NCBI GenBank assembly: GCA_012295275.1
Contig: CM022668.1
Span: 13,008,022 to 13,030,521 of the forward strand
DNA from: Chrysomallon squamiferum
Lineage: Eukaryota > Mollusca > Gastropoda > Neomphalida > Peltospiridae
Direction: 5' to 3'
Length of the DNA stretch: 22,500 nt
The notes under the pieces were generated by a model. It made no database searches, was not told the origin of the DNA, and was given only the letters and a program-made list of their open reading frames with translations. The position numbers and the translations under genes are program-made. Positions 1-10,997 of the stretch are shown piece by piece. Every line of letters begins with the position of its first letter. Position 1 is the first letter of the stretch.

Positions 1-469
1 CATTTCTACTTAATCAATTCCTTTGAAAAAAACAAAAAAAAAACAATACATTTCTCAGACAAGTTTGAAAAAAAAAAAAAAAAAAAAAAAAGAGCAGAAG
101 AAGAAAACACAATCTTTACTTAATGTTCTAGTGAGTCCAGATAATTTAAGAATTAAAATCCTTAATGTGTTCTTTAAAAAATGAATTCCGGTTTGATGTT
201 ACAATTTGAAAGTATGAAACAAAACCGGCATCCCTTACAACCATGTTATTCAGGCCAAAAAATATCCTCCCAGAACTCTCTCAAATCCCAGAATCCCAAA
301 ATCCTTCAAATGAGAACCTAACAGAAACAGATGCCAACTTGAGTAAATGAATAGTAGACTTGAACAGGATTCTTAACATAATGGCTTACATCAAGTCCGG
401 TATTTAAATACTCCTGAATGTGTCTGGACTTTCTATTCGAGGAATCTTCCTAAAATGTTATCACAGTTC
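1..469. other. AT-rich non-coding stretch
   Basis: No gene is supported. There is an A-run at 68-91 and scattered ggaatc and aaatcc words that may be the far, eroded edge of the minisatellite to the right. It could be intergenic or part of a long 5' intron of the ORP gene. Confidence 0.5.
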
Positions 470-1915
470 AAATATAAGGAATCTTTAGAGTAACTAGAGT
501 AGAAATCAACACAAGGAATACTTCTATAGTGATTCCAGACTTGAAAATATTTGAAGAATCATCACAGATACAGGTCTTGACTCAATCAGAGGAATATTTT
601 GCAGAATGATTGATCTAGATTCCTGCAATGAATATTCATAATACATTGTCTGAAACCTTCAGTGTCACTTCATTCTAAATCCTGATAAAAGGAATCATCA
701 TCATAGACTGAAATACAAAGACTATTAGCAGAATGACAGAAAAGTCAATCTATATAATGATTTATGTGTTGTTTTAATATACAAGGAATATTTCGATTGA
801 CTTGGGTGTAGAATTGAAAGCAAGGAATCTCTGTTTAATAATCAGACTGTAGTAAAAGAAATGATTAAACTATTGAAACTAGATTTTTTAATACAAAGAA
901 TAGTTGGACTGGGATTGATTAAAAAAAAATAAAAATAGATTATTCAGTAAATGACTTTAATGTACATTCAGATACAAGGAATATTAGTTATTTTATCACT
1001 GATTCAAATACAAGGAATATTCAACAATAAAGTGATTGACTCATATACAAGGAATATTCAACAATAAAGTGCTTGACTCATATACAAGGAATATTCAACA
1101 ATAAAGTGCTTGACTCATATACAAGGAATATTCAACAGTGTCGTGCTTGATTTAAATACAAGGAATATTCTGTAATGTCACTGACCAAATACAAGGAATA
1201 TTTAACAATGTCATACTTGACTCAAATACAAGGAATAAACAACAGTAATGTCATGATTGATTTAAATGCAAGGAATATTCAGCAATGTCACTGATTAAAG
1301 ACAAGGAATATTCAACAATAATGTGATGCATGATTCAAATTCAAGCAGTATTTAACAGTAATGTGATGCTTGATTCAAATACAGGAATATTCAGCAATGT
1401 CACTGATTAAATACAAGGACTATTCAATAATAACGTGCATGATTCAAATACAAGGAATATTGAGCAGTGTCACTGATTAAATACACGGAATATTCAACAA
1501 TAATGTCATGCTTGATTCAAATGCAAGGAATACTCAACAATGTCACGATTAACTCAAATACAAGGCACATTCAACAATAACGTCATGCTTGATTCAAATG
1601 CAAGGAATACTCAACAATGTCACGATTAACTCAAATACAAGGCACATTCAACAATAACGTCATGCTTGATTCAAATGCAAGGAATACTCAACAAGGCATA
1701 TTCAACAGTAATGTCACGCTTGATTCAAATGCAAGGAATACTCAACAATGTCACGACTGACTCAAATACAAGGCGTATTCAACAGTAACGTCAGGCTTGA
1801 TTCAAATACAAGGAATACTCAACAATGTCACGACTGACTCAAATACAAGGCGTATTCAACAGTAACGTCACGCTTGATTCAAATACAAGGAATGTTCACA
1901 TGTGATTAACACACA
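470..1915 (+). repeat. Degenerate minisatellite with core ACAAGGAATATTCAACA
   Basis: Copies of caaggaata recur dozens of times. From 1044 to 1154 the period is 37 nt with nearly identical units. Between 1155 and 1510 units of about 32 and 40 nt mix. Left of 960 the core is still visible (for example at 781 and 816) but increasingly diverged, so the array decays leftward. No open frame or terminal inverted repeat is seen. Confidence 0.88.
1511..1900 (+). repeat. 77-nt higher-order repeat within the minisatellite
   Basis: Within the larger array, a dimeric unit pairs a caaggaatactcaacaatg monomer with a caaggcacattcaacaataa monomer. The word cttgattcaaat recurs at 1511, 1588, 1665, 1719, 1796 and 1873. 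The spacings are 77, 77, 54, 77 and 77 nt. The short interval is a 23-nt deletion in one copy. Repeats 1 and 2 are almost identical, and repeats 4 and 5 share cgtattcaacagtaacgtca, so they were amplified in two steps. Confidence 0.85.
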
Positions 1916-2610
1916 AGGACTGACTGCTGCAGCTGTCTGAGTCTAGGAAGGTCTCACTTGCTGCTTGTCTCTGTACAGCTCAGGCACTACTTGGATTTCA
2001 TTGGCAATTAATTGATCTTTTCACTAACGTGCCTCAGTTGATTTCATTCTATTGATTACACGCCACTGTTTAGCTTTACACCAGACAGGTAGTCACATCA
2101 TCGGCATCACACACACACGCTGCTGGCTGCAACGTGTTGAACAACAGCGCTGAATTTGTTATATCGTAGAGCATCGTTTTGAATGAATGTGCATTTTGTG
2201 TGCGTGCGTTCCGTTGTTTGAATTTATTTTAATTATCGTCCCTTAATATTTTTTGTTAATATTTTATTATTTAATTTGATTGTTTTTTTTGTTGTTTTTT
2301 TGTGCATTCATTCAAAGTGTGTTAGGATTTTAATAATTTTCCAGGCTGTCCATCCAAATTCTTCATTCATTCATCATTGCTGCTTCCTTTCCTTTCATGT
2401 ATTTGCTGCATGGTTCTTAATAGCTGTCATTTTCTCTGTGTGTTTGTCTCTAATGTGTTTGAGTGGAAAATAAATGATTCCTTCCTTCCTTCCTTGCTTC
2501 CTATTATTTATTTTTCAGTTGAACAACATTTAATGTTTTAATTCACTTGTTGGGCGGTTTATTTTATGTTGCTTTTTCATTGCCATGCTGTAGGTTTAAT
2601 GTTGATTATG

Positions 2611-2612
<2 letters not shown>
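1916..2612. other. Unique, less repetitive stretch
   Basis: Between 1916 and about 2220 the sequence is of higher complexity and GC than its surroundings (for example ctgctgcagctgtctgag and cgctgctggctgcaacgtg). This is compatible with a UTR exon or conserved non-coding DNA. I see no open frame worth calling and no protein similarity. From 2240 to 2560 it becomes T-rich, with an AATAAA at 2468 that is unremarkable in this composition. Confidence 0.4.
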
Positions 2613-2673
<61 letters not shown>

Positions 2674-2892
2674 GAGAGAGTGAGAGAGAGAGAGAGAATG
2701 AGAGAACGAGAGAGAGAGTATGAGAGAGAGTGAGAGAGAGAGTTAGAGAGAGAGAGAAAGGGTATGAGCAAGAGAGAGAGAGAGAGGGTATGAAAGAAAG
2801 AGAGATAGAGAGAGAGAGAAAGAGAGAAAGGGTATGAGAGAGATAGAGAGAGAGAACGAGATAGAGAGAGTATGAGAGAGAAAGAGAGAGAA
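2613..2892 (+). repeat. (GA)n tract with interruptions
   Basis: A purine run of about 280 nt. It is pure (AG)n for the first 60 nt, then interrupted by tgagag, aacgag and aagggtatgag variants that recur as small sub-units. Long Leu/Ser open frames on the opposite strand are low-complexity artefacts. Confidence 0.93.
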
Positions 2893-3774
2893 AATGATTG
2901 ACTGAAGATCTGAAAATGAGTGATAGAAAGCCATACAGACATAGGAAGAGGGAAAGAAACAAATGAACAAAACAAAAAAAAAAAAAAAAAGAGATAAAAA
3001 TCAGCATAAGACAAAATGCATAAGATAACACACAAATCCATTGAAGGAAAATTCCACTGTCTTAAGAAGAGCGCAGATTTGTGCCTCTCTCTAAAATAAA
3101 CCCAAGAAGCAATGTATGTCTCTGAACTCTTATGTCAGCCTGTAATTACCACAGAATGACGAATGCTTCTGCTTTTTTTTTTTTACATAAGTGCATTTAA
3201 AAGACTAATTTCTGCTATTAGCCAGCTCCAGCATGATTGTTAGAGGCAGCGAATTCGATTTTCTTTGCCCCAGTTTGGTTATTTTTAAACTTTTTTTCTT
3301 CTGTTACTCGATTTCTGATATGTCCAATTATGATAAGAGACTCTACTGCTGAGAAATGGTGACTTAAAAAAAGAATCTCACTGCTGCTGTTTTGAGGAAA
3401 AGTAGTTTTAATTTTAAAGGAGTGACTCAATGTCTTCTGGGTCGAAAGGAAATGTAATTGTGTATAATTGTTTGTGATCTCTGGAAATGAATATAGGTGG
3501 GGTTTTTGTGTTTTTTTTGAGTTTCTTGTCCTTTCTTCCTTTTTTTCCCCCAGTCTTTCTGTCTTTTTGTCTTTCTTTCAGTTTAATAGTTTTTGTTTTT
3601 CACTATGTTTTGTTTGTTCTGCATATTTTACGTTTTAATAATGGGATTAACATTTTCATAATGTTACAAGTTTTGTTTATTTTTATATTTGAAATTATTG
3701 TGTTGTTTACATTGAACTGTGCTGGGTTGTATTTCATAAGGAAATAAATCTCAATTTTTGTAAATATAGATCAA
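2893..3774. other. Non-coding stretch, no gene seen
   Basis: Mixed-complexity AT-rich DNA with an A-run at 2974-2990 and T-rich segments at 3170-3185 and 3500-3600. Short open frames here are Phe- or Lys-rich and have no recognisable domain. Confidence 0.5.
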
Positions 3775-3964
3775 TGAACCAACCAACCAAATAACCAATC
3801 AATCAATCAGTCAATAAATAAATCAATAAATAAATAAATAAATCATTATGTAAACCACATTAATAAATAAATAAAAGAAAATAAATCCTGAAAAGAAAAA
3901 AATAATAATAAATACAAAAAGATGAACAATAATTGTATAAATAAATAAATAAATAAATAAATAA

Positions 3965-4003
<39 letters not shown>
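3775..4003 (+). repeat. (AAT/AATA/AACC)n cluster followed by (TG)n
   Basis: A cluster of tetranucleotide variants (aacc, aatc, aata) runs from 3775 to 3965 and ends in a pure (AAAT)n block. A pure (TG)n run of about 19 units follows at 3966-4003. The gradation aacc to aatc to aata suggests stepwise microsatellite mutation. Confidence 0.88.
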
Positions 4004-4007
<4 letters not shown>

Positions 4008-4590
4008 TGTGTTATAGATCTGAAAGTTTAAGCATGTTTTTCTTTGGGAGGATAAAATACAATAGCTAGGGTTTTAAGCATAGTTAGTACATTTTTGAGT
4101 TAAAGAACTTATATTCTAGTTGATCTGGGATTTTTAAATCTACTTCTAATCAGAGCATATTTGTCTTTGGTATATAAGACTTGGATTATATACATAAGAC
4201 AATGCTTGTGTAATAGGGAATTATAGGGAATTCATAATGAAATGGTCTTGCATTTTCAAATTAGTCATCTGTTTCGTAATACTCTTATAACCAGTAAATA
4301 TTTAATGGAAAAATATTATCTGTGGCAAATAATACAAACAGTAGTTTAAATAAACACACACACGCACACACACGTCTAAGAATATTAGTAAGATAGTGAT
4401 AAGCTGCTGGAGGATTATAGAGAATTCATGATGCAGTTGAATGTCTCTTGGGCTTGTAATACAGTAGCCTTTGTTGTGTATACAAAATGCTATTAATGTT
4501 TGTATGTTAGGGAAGAGATAGTGTAATGGTTTTACATTCTTATCACATTAACTGGGGTTAAAAACCAGGACTAGGACACAACTGTATCTG
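4004..4590. other. AT-rich non-coding stretch with a weak internal repeat
   Basis: Two similar segments, gaattatagggaattcat near 4208 and ggattatagagaattcat near 4412, lie about 200 nt apart. They may be diverged copies of a local tandem unit. A short (CA)n run lies at 4355-4374. No coding signal is seen. Confidence 0.45.
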
Positions 4591-4640
4591 GCATTTATTT
4601 ATTTATTTATTTATTTAATTTATTTATTTATTTATTTTTA

Positions 4641-4671
<31 letters not shown>

Positions 4672-4686
4672 TTTTTTTTTTTTTTT
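4591..4686 (+). repeat. (ATTT)n followed by 21 T
   Basis: A tetranucleotide run of about 70 nt ends in an uninterrupted T-run at 4666-4686. Read on the minus strand, this is a poly(A) followed by AAAT repeats, directly downstream of the GC-richer block at 4687-5105. That is the arrangement expected for the 3' tail of a retroposon. Confidence 0.85.
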
Positions 4687-5105
4687 CACATTACTTGACA
4701 TCGTGTTGCCGAATGCAGCCAAAAACGCTTGCATGCCACAACAGCATCATTCCCCCAGCCACGGTGATCAATACACCCTGCCCCATCAGCATCACTGACG
4801 TTTGCTGCGCACACACCATGACGATGTTGTTATCTCGCAATTACATTAAACTATAACCGACGTTCCCCCGTGGCTTGTGCGGAGCCACACAAGAACAATG
4901 TGGAGGTTGCGCATGATGGGCCGTTGCTGTAGTCGACTGTTTATGCGTGGATGCGATGCTGTGGTGTGCGCTTGGCTTAGATGTCTCTGACCGTCCTCCC
5001 AGATCAATATCTGTGCTAATCAAGCGATTTAGACAAGTGGTTTAGCATGCACATTTATTCATTGAATTACAACAGGCAGATGGCTGTGTATTCTGCCAGT
5101 CATAA
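4666..5105 (-). mobile_element. Candidate retroposon (SINE-like) or other insertion, minus strand
   Basis: This block of about 420 nt is much richer in G and C than everything around it and is not internally repetitive. On the minus strand it ends in a 21-nt poly(A) and an (AAAT)n tail, which suggests retroposition. It contains a perfect six-pair hairpin, GTGGCT (4870-4875) with AGCCAC (4883-4888) around a 7-nt loop. A second inverted pair, TGCTAA/TTAGCA, lies at 5014-5019 and 5042-5047. I could not identify a tRNA-type A/B box pair or target-site duplications. A 60-codon minus-strand open frame inside it is His/Ser/Ala-rich and unlike any family I know. It could instead be a unique regulatory block next to a T-run. 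Confidence 0.35.
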
Positions 5106-5107
5106 AG

Positions 5108-5132
5108 GAGAGAGAGAGAGAGAGAGAGAGAG
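5108..5132 (+). repeat. (GA)n microsatellite
   Basis: About 12 pure AG units at the right border of the GC-richer block. Confidence 0.93.
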
Positions 5133-5154
5133 GCTTAGTACTGAGGGTACAGAA

Positions 5155-5650
5155 CCTTGTCATATCTAGACTGCAGCTTAGGTACAGATGTTTATCATTA
5201 CGTTTATCATTTTTTTTTTTATTCAAATTACACCGTCACAGATATAGATTTATGTAATTACATTTATTATTTTGATGTAAGTTATGATGGAGGGTTAGAT
5301 TATGATACCGATTTATGCAGATATATTTTGGTTTGAATTTTTTTTGGTGGATGTTATCTTAGAGTAAGTATAGATTTGTGTAATTGTGTTTATAATTTAT
5401 GTAAATCTATGATGTCAGATAAAACAAGGTGTAGATTTTTGAAATTATATTTATAATTTTATTTAAATTATTTTATCACATTACATCCAGATTTACATTT
5501 GTAAGGTTACATTTATGTCACCATAGACAAGTTATTTTTTATAATTCGATATAAATTGTAATGTCTCATTAAAATAGATACAGATTAATAAGATTACATT
5601 TATCATTCATTTTAAATTACTTTAGTCTTGTATAGATTTGTTTCATGGTA
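5155..5650 (+). repeat. Highly degenerate tandem array, unit about 55-75 nt
   Basis: A motif of the form (ga/gt)atagattt-nn-gtaattacatttat-aatttt-tttaaatta recurs at about 5172, 5239, 5368, 5430, 5490, 5578 and 5630. Spacing is irregular and divergence high. Each copy has two conserved words, agattt and acattta (or close variants). The unit has no coding content. Confidence 0.65.
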
Positions 5651-5925
5651 TTGACCACTGATTTAAATTATCATGTTGCTATTAAGACAATGTATTGCTT
5701 TTAGTTTGGACTGAGGTGAAAGATCAGTGATATTTTATAACTAATACAGGATCAATTCAGCATAATTTCACTCACTGGATTATTTCCCATTCTCACCTTG
5801 CTCTGTGACTCATTTGTCAAAGGTTGTGGTAGATATTTTTGTTCAGTGGGAGGGTACAAAGGAAAAATCCTGTTTTGCTAATTGATAAAGGTATCAGGAT
5901 AACCAGTTTTTGTTCTTGTCTTGTA

Positions 5926-5956
<31 letters not shown>

Positions 5957-6260
5957 TATTATTAACTATATTATTATTATTATTAATATTGTCATTACTG
6001 TACTTGAAATGTGATTAAATCTCTAATAATTATTAATAAAATTATAATTTATTGATTGGTTTTGTTTCTGGTTCAGTTAAACTACAAAAGTCATATGTTC
6101 CCATGAACACAGTATTTAGATTAAAACAATTCATGTCCAAATTCATATTATTTCAGTAATCTTAAATAATAATAATATTATTATTATTACTGAAATACAC
6201 TGATGCAGAGTTTATTACAAAACAGTTCAGTTCAAATACTTGATTGGTAGTATGTATATG
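5651..6260. other. AT-rich non-coding stretch with (TTA)n
   Basis: Contains (TTA)n at 5924-5952 and again near 5970-5990, and an aataataatattattattatt palindromic segment near 6166-6190 that could form a cruciform. The phrase attaaaacaattcat at about 6121 recurs near 6555 and 6718, so it is a small dispersed repeat. No gene is seen. Confidence 0.5.
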
Positions 6261-6267
6261 TGTATAT

Positions 6268-6270
6268 GTT

Positions 6271-6314
<44 letters not shown>

Positions 6315-6497
6315 ATTGTGTGTGTGTTTGTGAGATTGTGTGTGTGTGTGTAAGATTGTGTGTGTGTGTGTATGTGTGTGAGATTGTGTGTGTATGTGTG
6401 TGAGATTGTGTGTGTGTGTGTGTGAGATTGTGTGTGTGTGTGTGAGAGATTGTGTGTGTGTGTGTATGTGTGTGAGATTGTGTGTGTGTGCAAGTGA

Positions 6498-6530
<33 letters not shown>
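6268..6530 (+). repeat. (TG)n tract with regularly spaced GAGATTG interruptions
   Basis: About 260 nt of (TG)n are broken by gagattg (or aagattg) roughly every 20-40 nt. This makes a minisatellite of microsatellites. The regular interruptions show that the (TG)n-plus-GAGATTG block, not only the dinucleotide, was multiplied. Confidence 0.92.
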
Positions 6531-6531
<1 letters not shown>

Positions 6532-6650
6532 AAACATATATGACACAGTATATGTATTAAAACAATTCATTAACCCATACACATTCATTTACATATGTGT
6601 GCATTAAAAACAGTTAATTACCCACACAATGAGTAAACCATCTTGCACAT

Positions 6651-6682
<32 letters not shown>

Positions 6683-6683
6683 T
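6651..6683 (+). repeat. (TAC)n(TGC)n compound trinucleotide run
   Basis: About four TAC units are followed by about six TGC units, 33 nt in total. It is not in a recognisable reading frame. Confidence 0.88.
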
Positions 6684-6754
6684 TGAAATGATACGACCTA
6701 TATAAAACTAGTTTCGTATTAAAACAATTCATTAAAAATTCCAGTTTTGCTTGC

Positions 6755-6840
6755 CGAGTGGGTCTAATAACGAGGCGATTGTGTTGAAAATCTATAACGC
6801 ACGTCCCTCAAGGATTATTTAATACCTGGTATGTCACGGA
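6755..6840 (+). repeat. Dispersed repeat copy 1 (partner at 9495-9565)
   Basis: The segment has aaaatctataac, then 23 nt, then atacctggtatgt. The partner copy has the same two words separated by 24 nt. Upstream similarity is weaker (tctaataacgagg versus tcttaatgagg). The two sites lie 2.7 kb apart in the same orientation, so they are probably diverged copies of one element. Its class is unknown. Confidence 0.5.
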
Positions 6841-6849
6841 ATCAAGTTG

Positions 6850-6890
6850 TATAAATGTACAAAGAGTGCCGAGTTTGTAGTTTCAGTTTG
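6850..6890 (+). promoter_or_regulatory. Candidate core promoter: TATA-like box and initiator-like TCAGTT
   Basis: TATAAATG starts at 6850 and TCAGTT at 6883, with the initiator A at 6885. That is about 35 nt after the first T of the TATA box, slightly longer than the usual 30-31 nt. It stands at the left edge of a GC-richer island (6885-6980). A possible donor, ttaa|gtgaga, lies at 7019. This could be a start site for an upstream or alternative first exon of the ORP gene 6 kb downstream. There is no direct evidence for transcription, and TATA-like words are common in this AT-rich DNA. Confidence 0.22.
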
Positions 6891-7039
6891 CAGCAGGGAG
6901 GGGCTGCCGGGGAAAACGATGCCTCCAGTGTGTTCGCATTAATCGGATCCACGCGATGTGGAAGAAGTTCAGAGACGGATTAAGTTGAGAATTTGCGTTT
7001 TAAGCTGGATATTGTCTTAAGTGAGATCGTTGAATAAGA

Positions 7040-7550
7040 ATTAAATGTCAGAGATGTGTTAGGTGTTTCAGATGTATTATGTATAAAAAGTGTGTTTAAG
7101 GGAGACTTTGTATTGTTTAAAGGACTTACAAAAGTCTGATCTTTTTTTTTTTTTTTTTTTAAACTTAAGTTGTTTGGAAGTTTTAGAATATGAATTGAGT
7201 TTATTTAAAGTGGTCTTTGTTGTGTGTTTAAAGGAATTACAAAAGTCTGGGTTTTTTTTTTATATGTTAAATATCTTGGAAGTTTTGTAGTCTGAATTAA
7301 AGTGTTTAAAATAGTCTTTGTATGTGGAGTGGTATTATAAAAGTGTATTGTTTATATTAAGTATTTTGGATGTATTAGAATCTGAATTGAGTATAGGGGT
7401 ATTTAAGGTAGACTTTTTGTCATTTAAAGGACTTACAAAAGTCAGATTTCTTTATATTAAGTAATTTGGAAGTTTTAGAATATGAATTAAATATATTTAA
7501 AGTGGTCTTTGTATGTTTAATTGTTTTAATAAAGGTCTGATTTTTACAGA
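7040..7550 (+). repeat. Degenerate tandem array, unit about 95-110 nt
   Basis: The words taaaggacttacaaaagtct, tggaagttttagaatatgaat and tttaaagtggtctttgt, or variants, recur in that order. Using ttacaaaagt as anchor, copies lie at 7126, 7237, 7335, 7433 and about 7526, spacings 111, 98, 98 and 93 nt. The start of the array merges with the right flank of the GC-richer island. T-runs of different length sit at the same place in copies 1 and 2. Confidence 0.85.
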
Positions 7551-8043
7551 GAAAAGTTTGTGTGTTGACTGTCAGTTTGGATTCACATCAATACTTGGAT
7601 TTTTTTTAATCTTACACTCTTGATCTAAGTTACATTGTAATTGAAAGATTAAAACCAAAATTAATATTGAATGGGACATTGATATGTTAGATAAAACCAA
7701 CAAAGTCCAAAAATATAACATCATGGATTAAAAAAAACTCTTCTTATTGTTTATTTAAAGAGGACAACACATGGAAAGAACGTTTGTGTCGAGTTATTTA
7801 ATAACATGGTTCTAAGTGTTTTGATTTTTTTAAAATCTATCTTTGGATTATTTAATTTCTCTGGTTTTCACTGAAAACATGATTTGTTGTTGAAGAAATG
7901 AAGAGAAGGATATAACAGCAAATGTACTGTCATGATGTATCTATTAGTATGACATTGATCAATGTCTGTGTGTAAATTTCACCTTAAAGAAAGGAGCACC
8001 AGAGAAAAATGAAGAACAGTAAGGTAGGTATTATGAAAATAAA
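7551..8043. other. AT-rich non-coding stretch
   Basis: No repeat or gene is evident apart from short A and T runs. It includes several gttta and gattt words shared with the array on its left, perhaps its eroded edge. Confidence 0.45.
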
Positions 8044-8094
8044 TTTAAAGGAAGGAGAGAGAAAAAGAGAGAGAAAGAAAGAGACAGTGAGACA

Positions 8095-8138
<44 letters not shown>
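8044..8138 (+). repeat. (GA)n-rich run followed by (CA)n
   Basis: An interrupted (GA)n run passes through gacag into about 22 pure CA units (8094-8138). The GA-to-GACA-to-CA order is also found elsewhere in the window in mirror form, CT followed by CA. Confidence 0.92.
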
Positions 8139-8139
<1 letters not shown>

Positions 8140-8149
8140 TTAGAGGTTA

Positions 8150-9390
8150 CTATTAGAGGTATAATTATTATTAATTGTTTTGCATAATGTCTATAGTTAT
8201 CAACAGTGGTCTTTACCATAATTAATACTGGTCTGTATAGTTGTTAATAATGGTCTAAACAGTTGTTATTAGTTGTCTAGATACAGTGGTCTATACTGTT
8301 GTTATTATTAGTTGTCTGTACCTTTATTATTAATGGTCTAAACAGTTATTATTAGTTGTCTTGCATGTAGTCTAAATAATAATTATTAGTGGTCTATACA
8401 GTTACTATTAATGGTCTAAACAGTTATTATTGCTTGTCTAGATACAGTGGTCTTCACAGTTATTATTAGTTGTCTTGCATATAGTCTATATAATTATTAT
8501 TAGTGGTCTATACGGTTACTATTAAAGGTTTAAACAGTTACTATTAGTGATCTTGCATGTTATTCAGTTACACAGTTATTATTAAAGGTCTGTACTATTA
8601 TTATATTAGTGGTGTTATTCAGTTATACAGTTATTATTAAAGGTCTGTACTATTATTATTATTAGTGGTGTTATTCAGTTATACAGTTATTATTAAAGGT
8701 CTGTACTATTATTATTATTAGTGGTGTTCAGTTATACAGTTATTATTAAAGGTCTGTACTATTATTATTAGTGGTGTTATTCAGTTATTATTAAAGGTCT
8801 TTACTATTATTATTAGTGGTGTTATTCAGTTACACAGTTATTATTAAAGGTCTGTACTATTGTTATTAGTGGTGTTATTCAGTTATTATTAAAGGTCTTT
8901 ACTATTATTATTAGTGGTGTTATTCAGTTACACAGTTATTATTAAAGGTCTGTACTATTATTATTATTAGTGGTGTTATTCAGTTACACAGTTATTATTA
9001 AAGGTCTGTACTATTATTATTATTAATGGTGTTATTCAGTTATACAGTTATTATTAAAGGTCTGTACTACTATTATTACTATTATTAGTGGTGTTATACA
9101 GTTATTATTAAAGGTCTGTACTGCTATTATTACTATTATTAGTGGTGTTATACAGTTATTATTAAAGGTACTATTATTATTACTATTATTAGTGGTGTTA
9201 TACAGTTATTATTAAAGGTCTGTACTGCTATTATTACTATTATTAGTGGTGTTATACAGTTATTATTAAAGGTCTGTACTATTATTATTAGTGGTGTTAT
9301 ACAGTTATTATTAAAGGTCTGTACTGCTATTATTACTATTATTAGTGGTGTTATGCAGTTATTATTAAAGGTACTATTATTATTAGTGTT
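8150..9390 (+). repeat. Minisatellite of 50-56 nt with nested ATT microsatellites
   Basis: The unit is cagttattattaaaggtctgt, then actatt(att)n, then agtggtgttat. Anchors at 8573, 8628, 8684 and 8737 give periods of 55, 56 and 53 nt. The number of ATT triplets varies from copy to copy. Units with ttattcagtta(c/t)acag dominate from 8570 to 9060, and units with ctgctattattactattatt from 9060 to 9370. From 8150 to 8570 older units with gtctagatacagtggtct are seen. More than 20 copies in all. Confidence 0.92.
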
Positions 9391-10925
<1,535 letters not shown>

Positions 10926-10946
10926 AATATATATATATATATATAG

Positions 10947-10997
<51 letters not shown>
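10926..10997 (+). repeat. (TA)n and (CA)n microsatellites
   Basis: About nine AT units at 10928-10945 and about 22 CA units at 10953-10996, separated by gattttac. Confidence 0.93.

Noticed and set aside
1044-1900. CRISPR-like array of regularly spaced units
   Set aside because: Units are contiguous with no unique spacers, vary in sequence and lie in eukaryotic DNA. It is a minisatellite.
2577-3041. 154-codon and overlapping minus-strand Ser/Leu-rich frames
   Set aside because: They are translations of the (GA)n tract in different frames. No non-repetitive protein segment supports a gene.
4841-5023. 60-codon minus-strand frame in the GC-richer block
   Set aside because: No recognised family. 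The length is expected by chance in a stretch with fewer A and T. Kept only as part of the candidate insertion.
6227-6493. 88-codon His/Thr-rich minus-strand frame
   Set aside because: It is a direct translation of the interrupted (TG)n array.
6755-6790. tRNA-Leu/Ser-like phrase gccgagtggg-tctaa
   Set aside because: It resembles a tRNA D-arm or A box. No acceptor stem, anticodon arm or matching B box follows, so no tRNA or tRNA-derived SINE is called.
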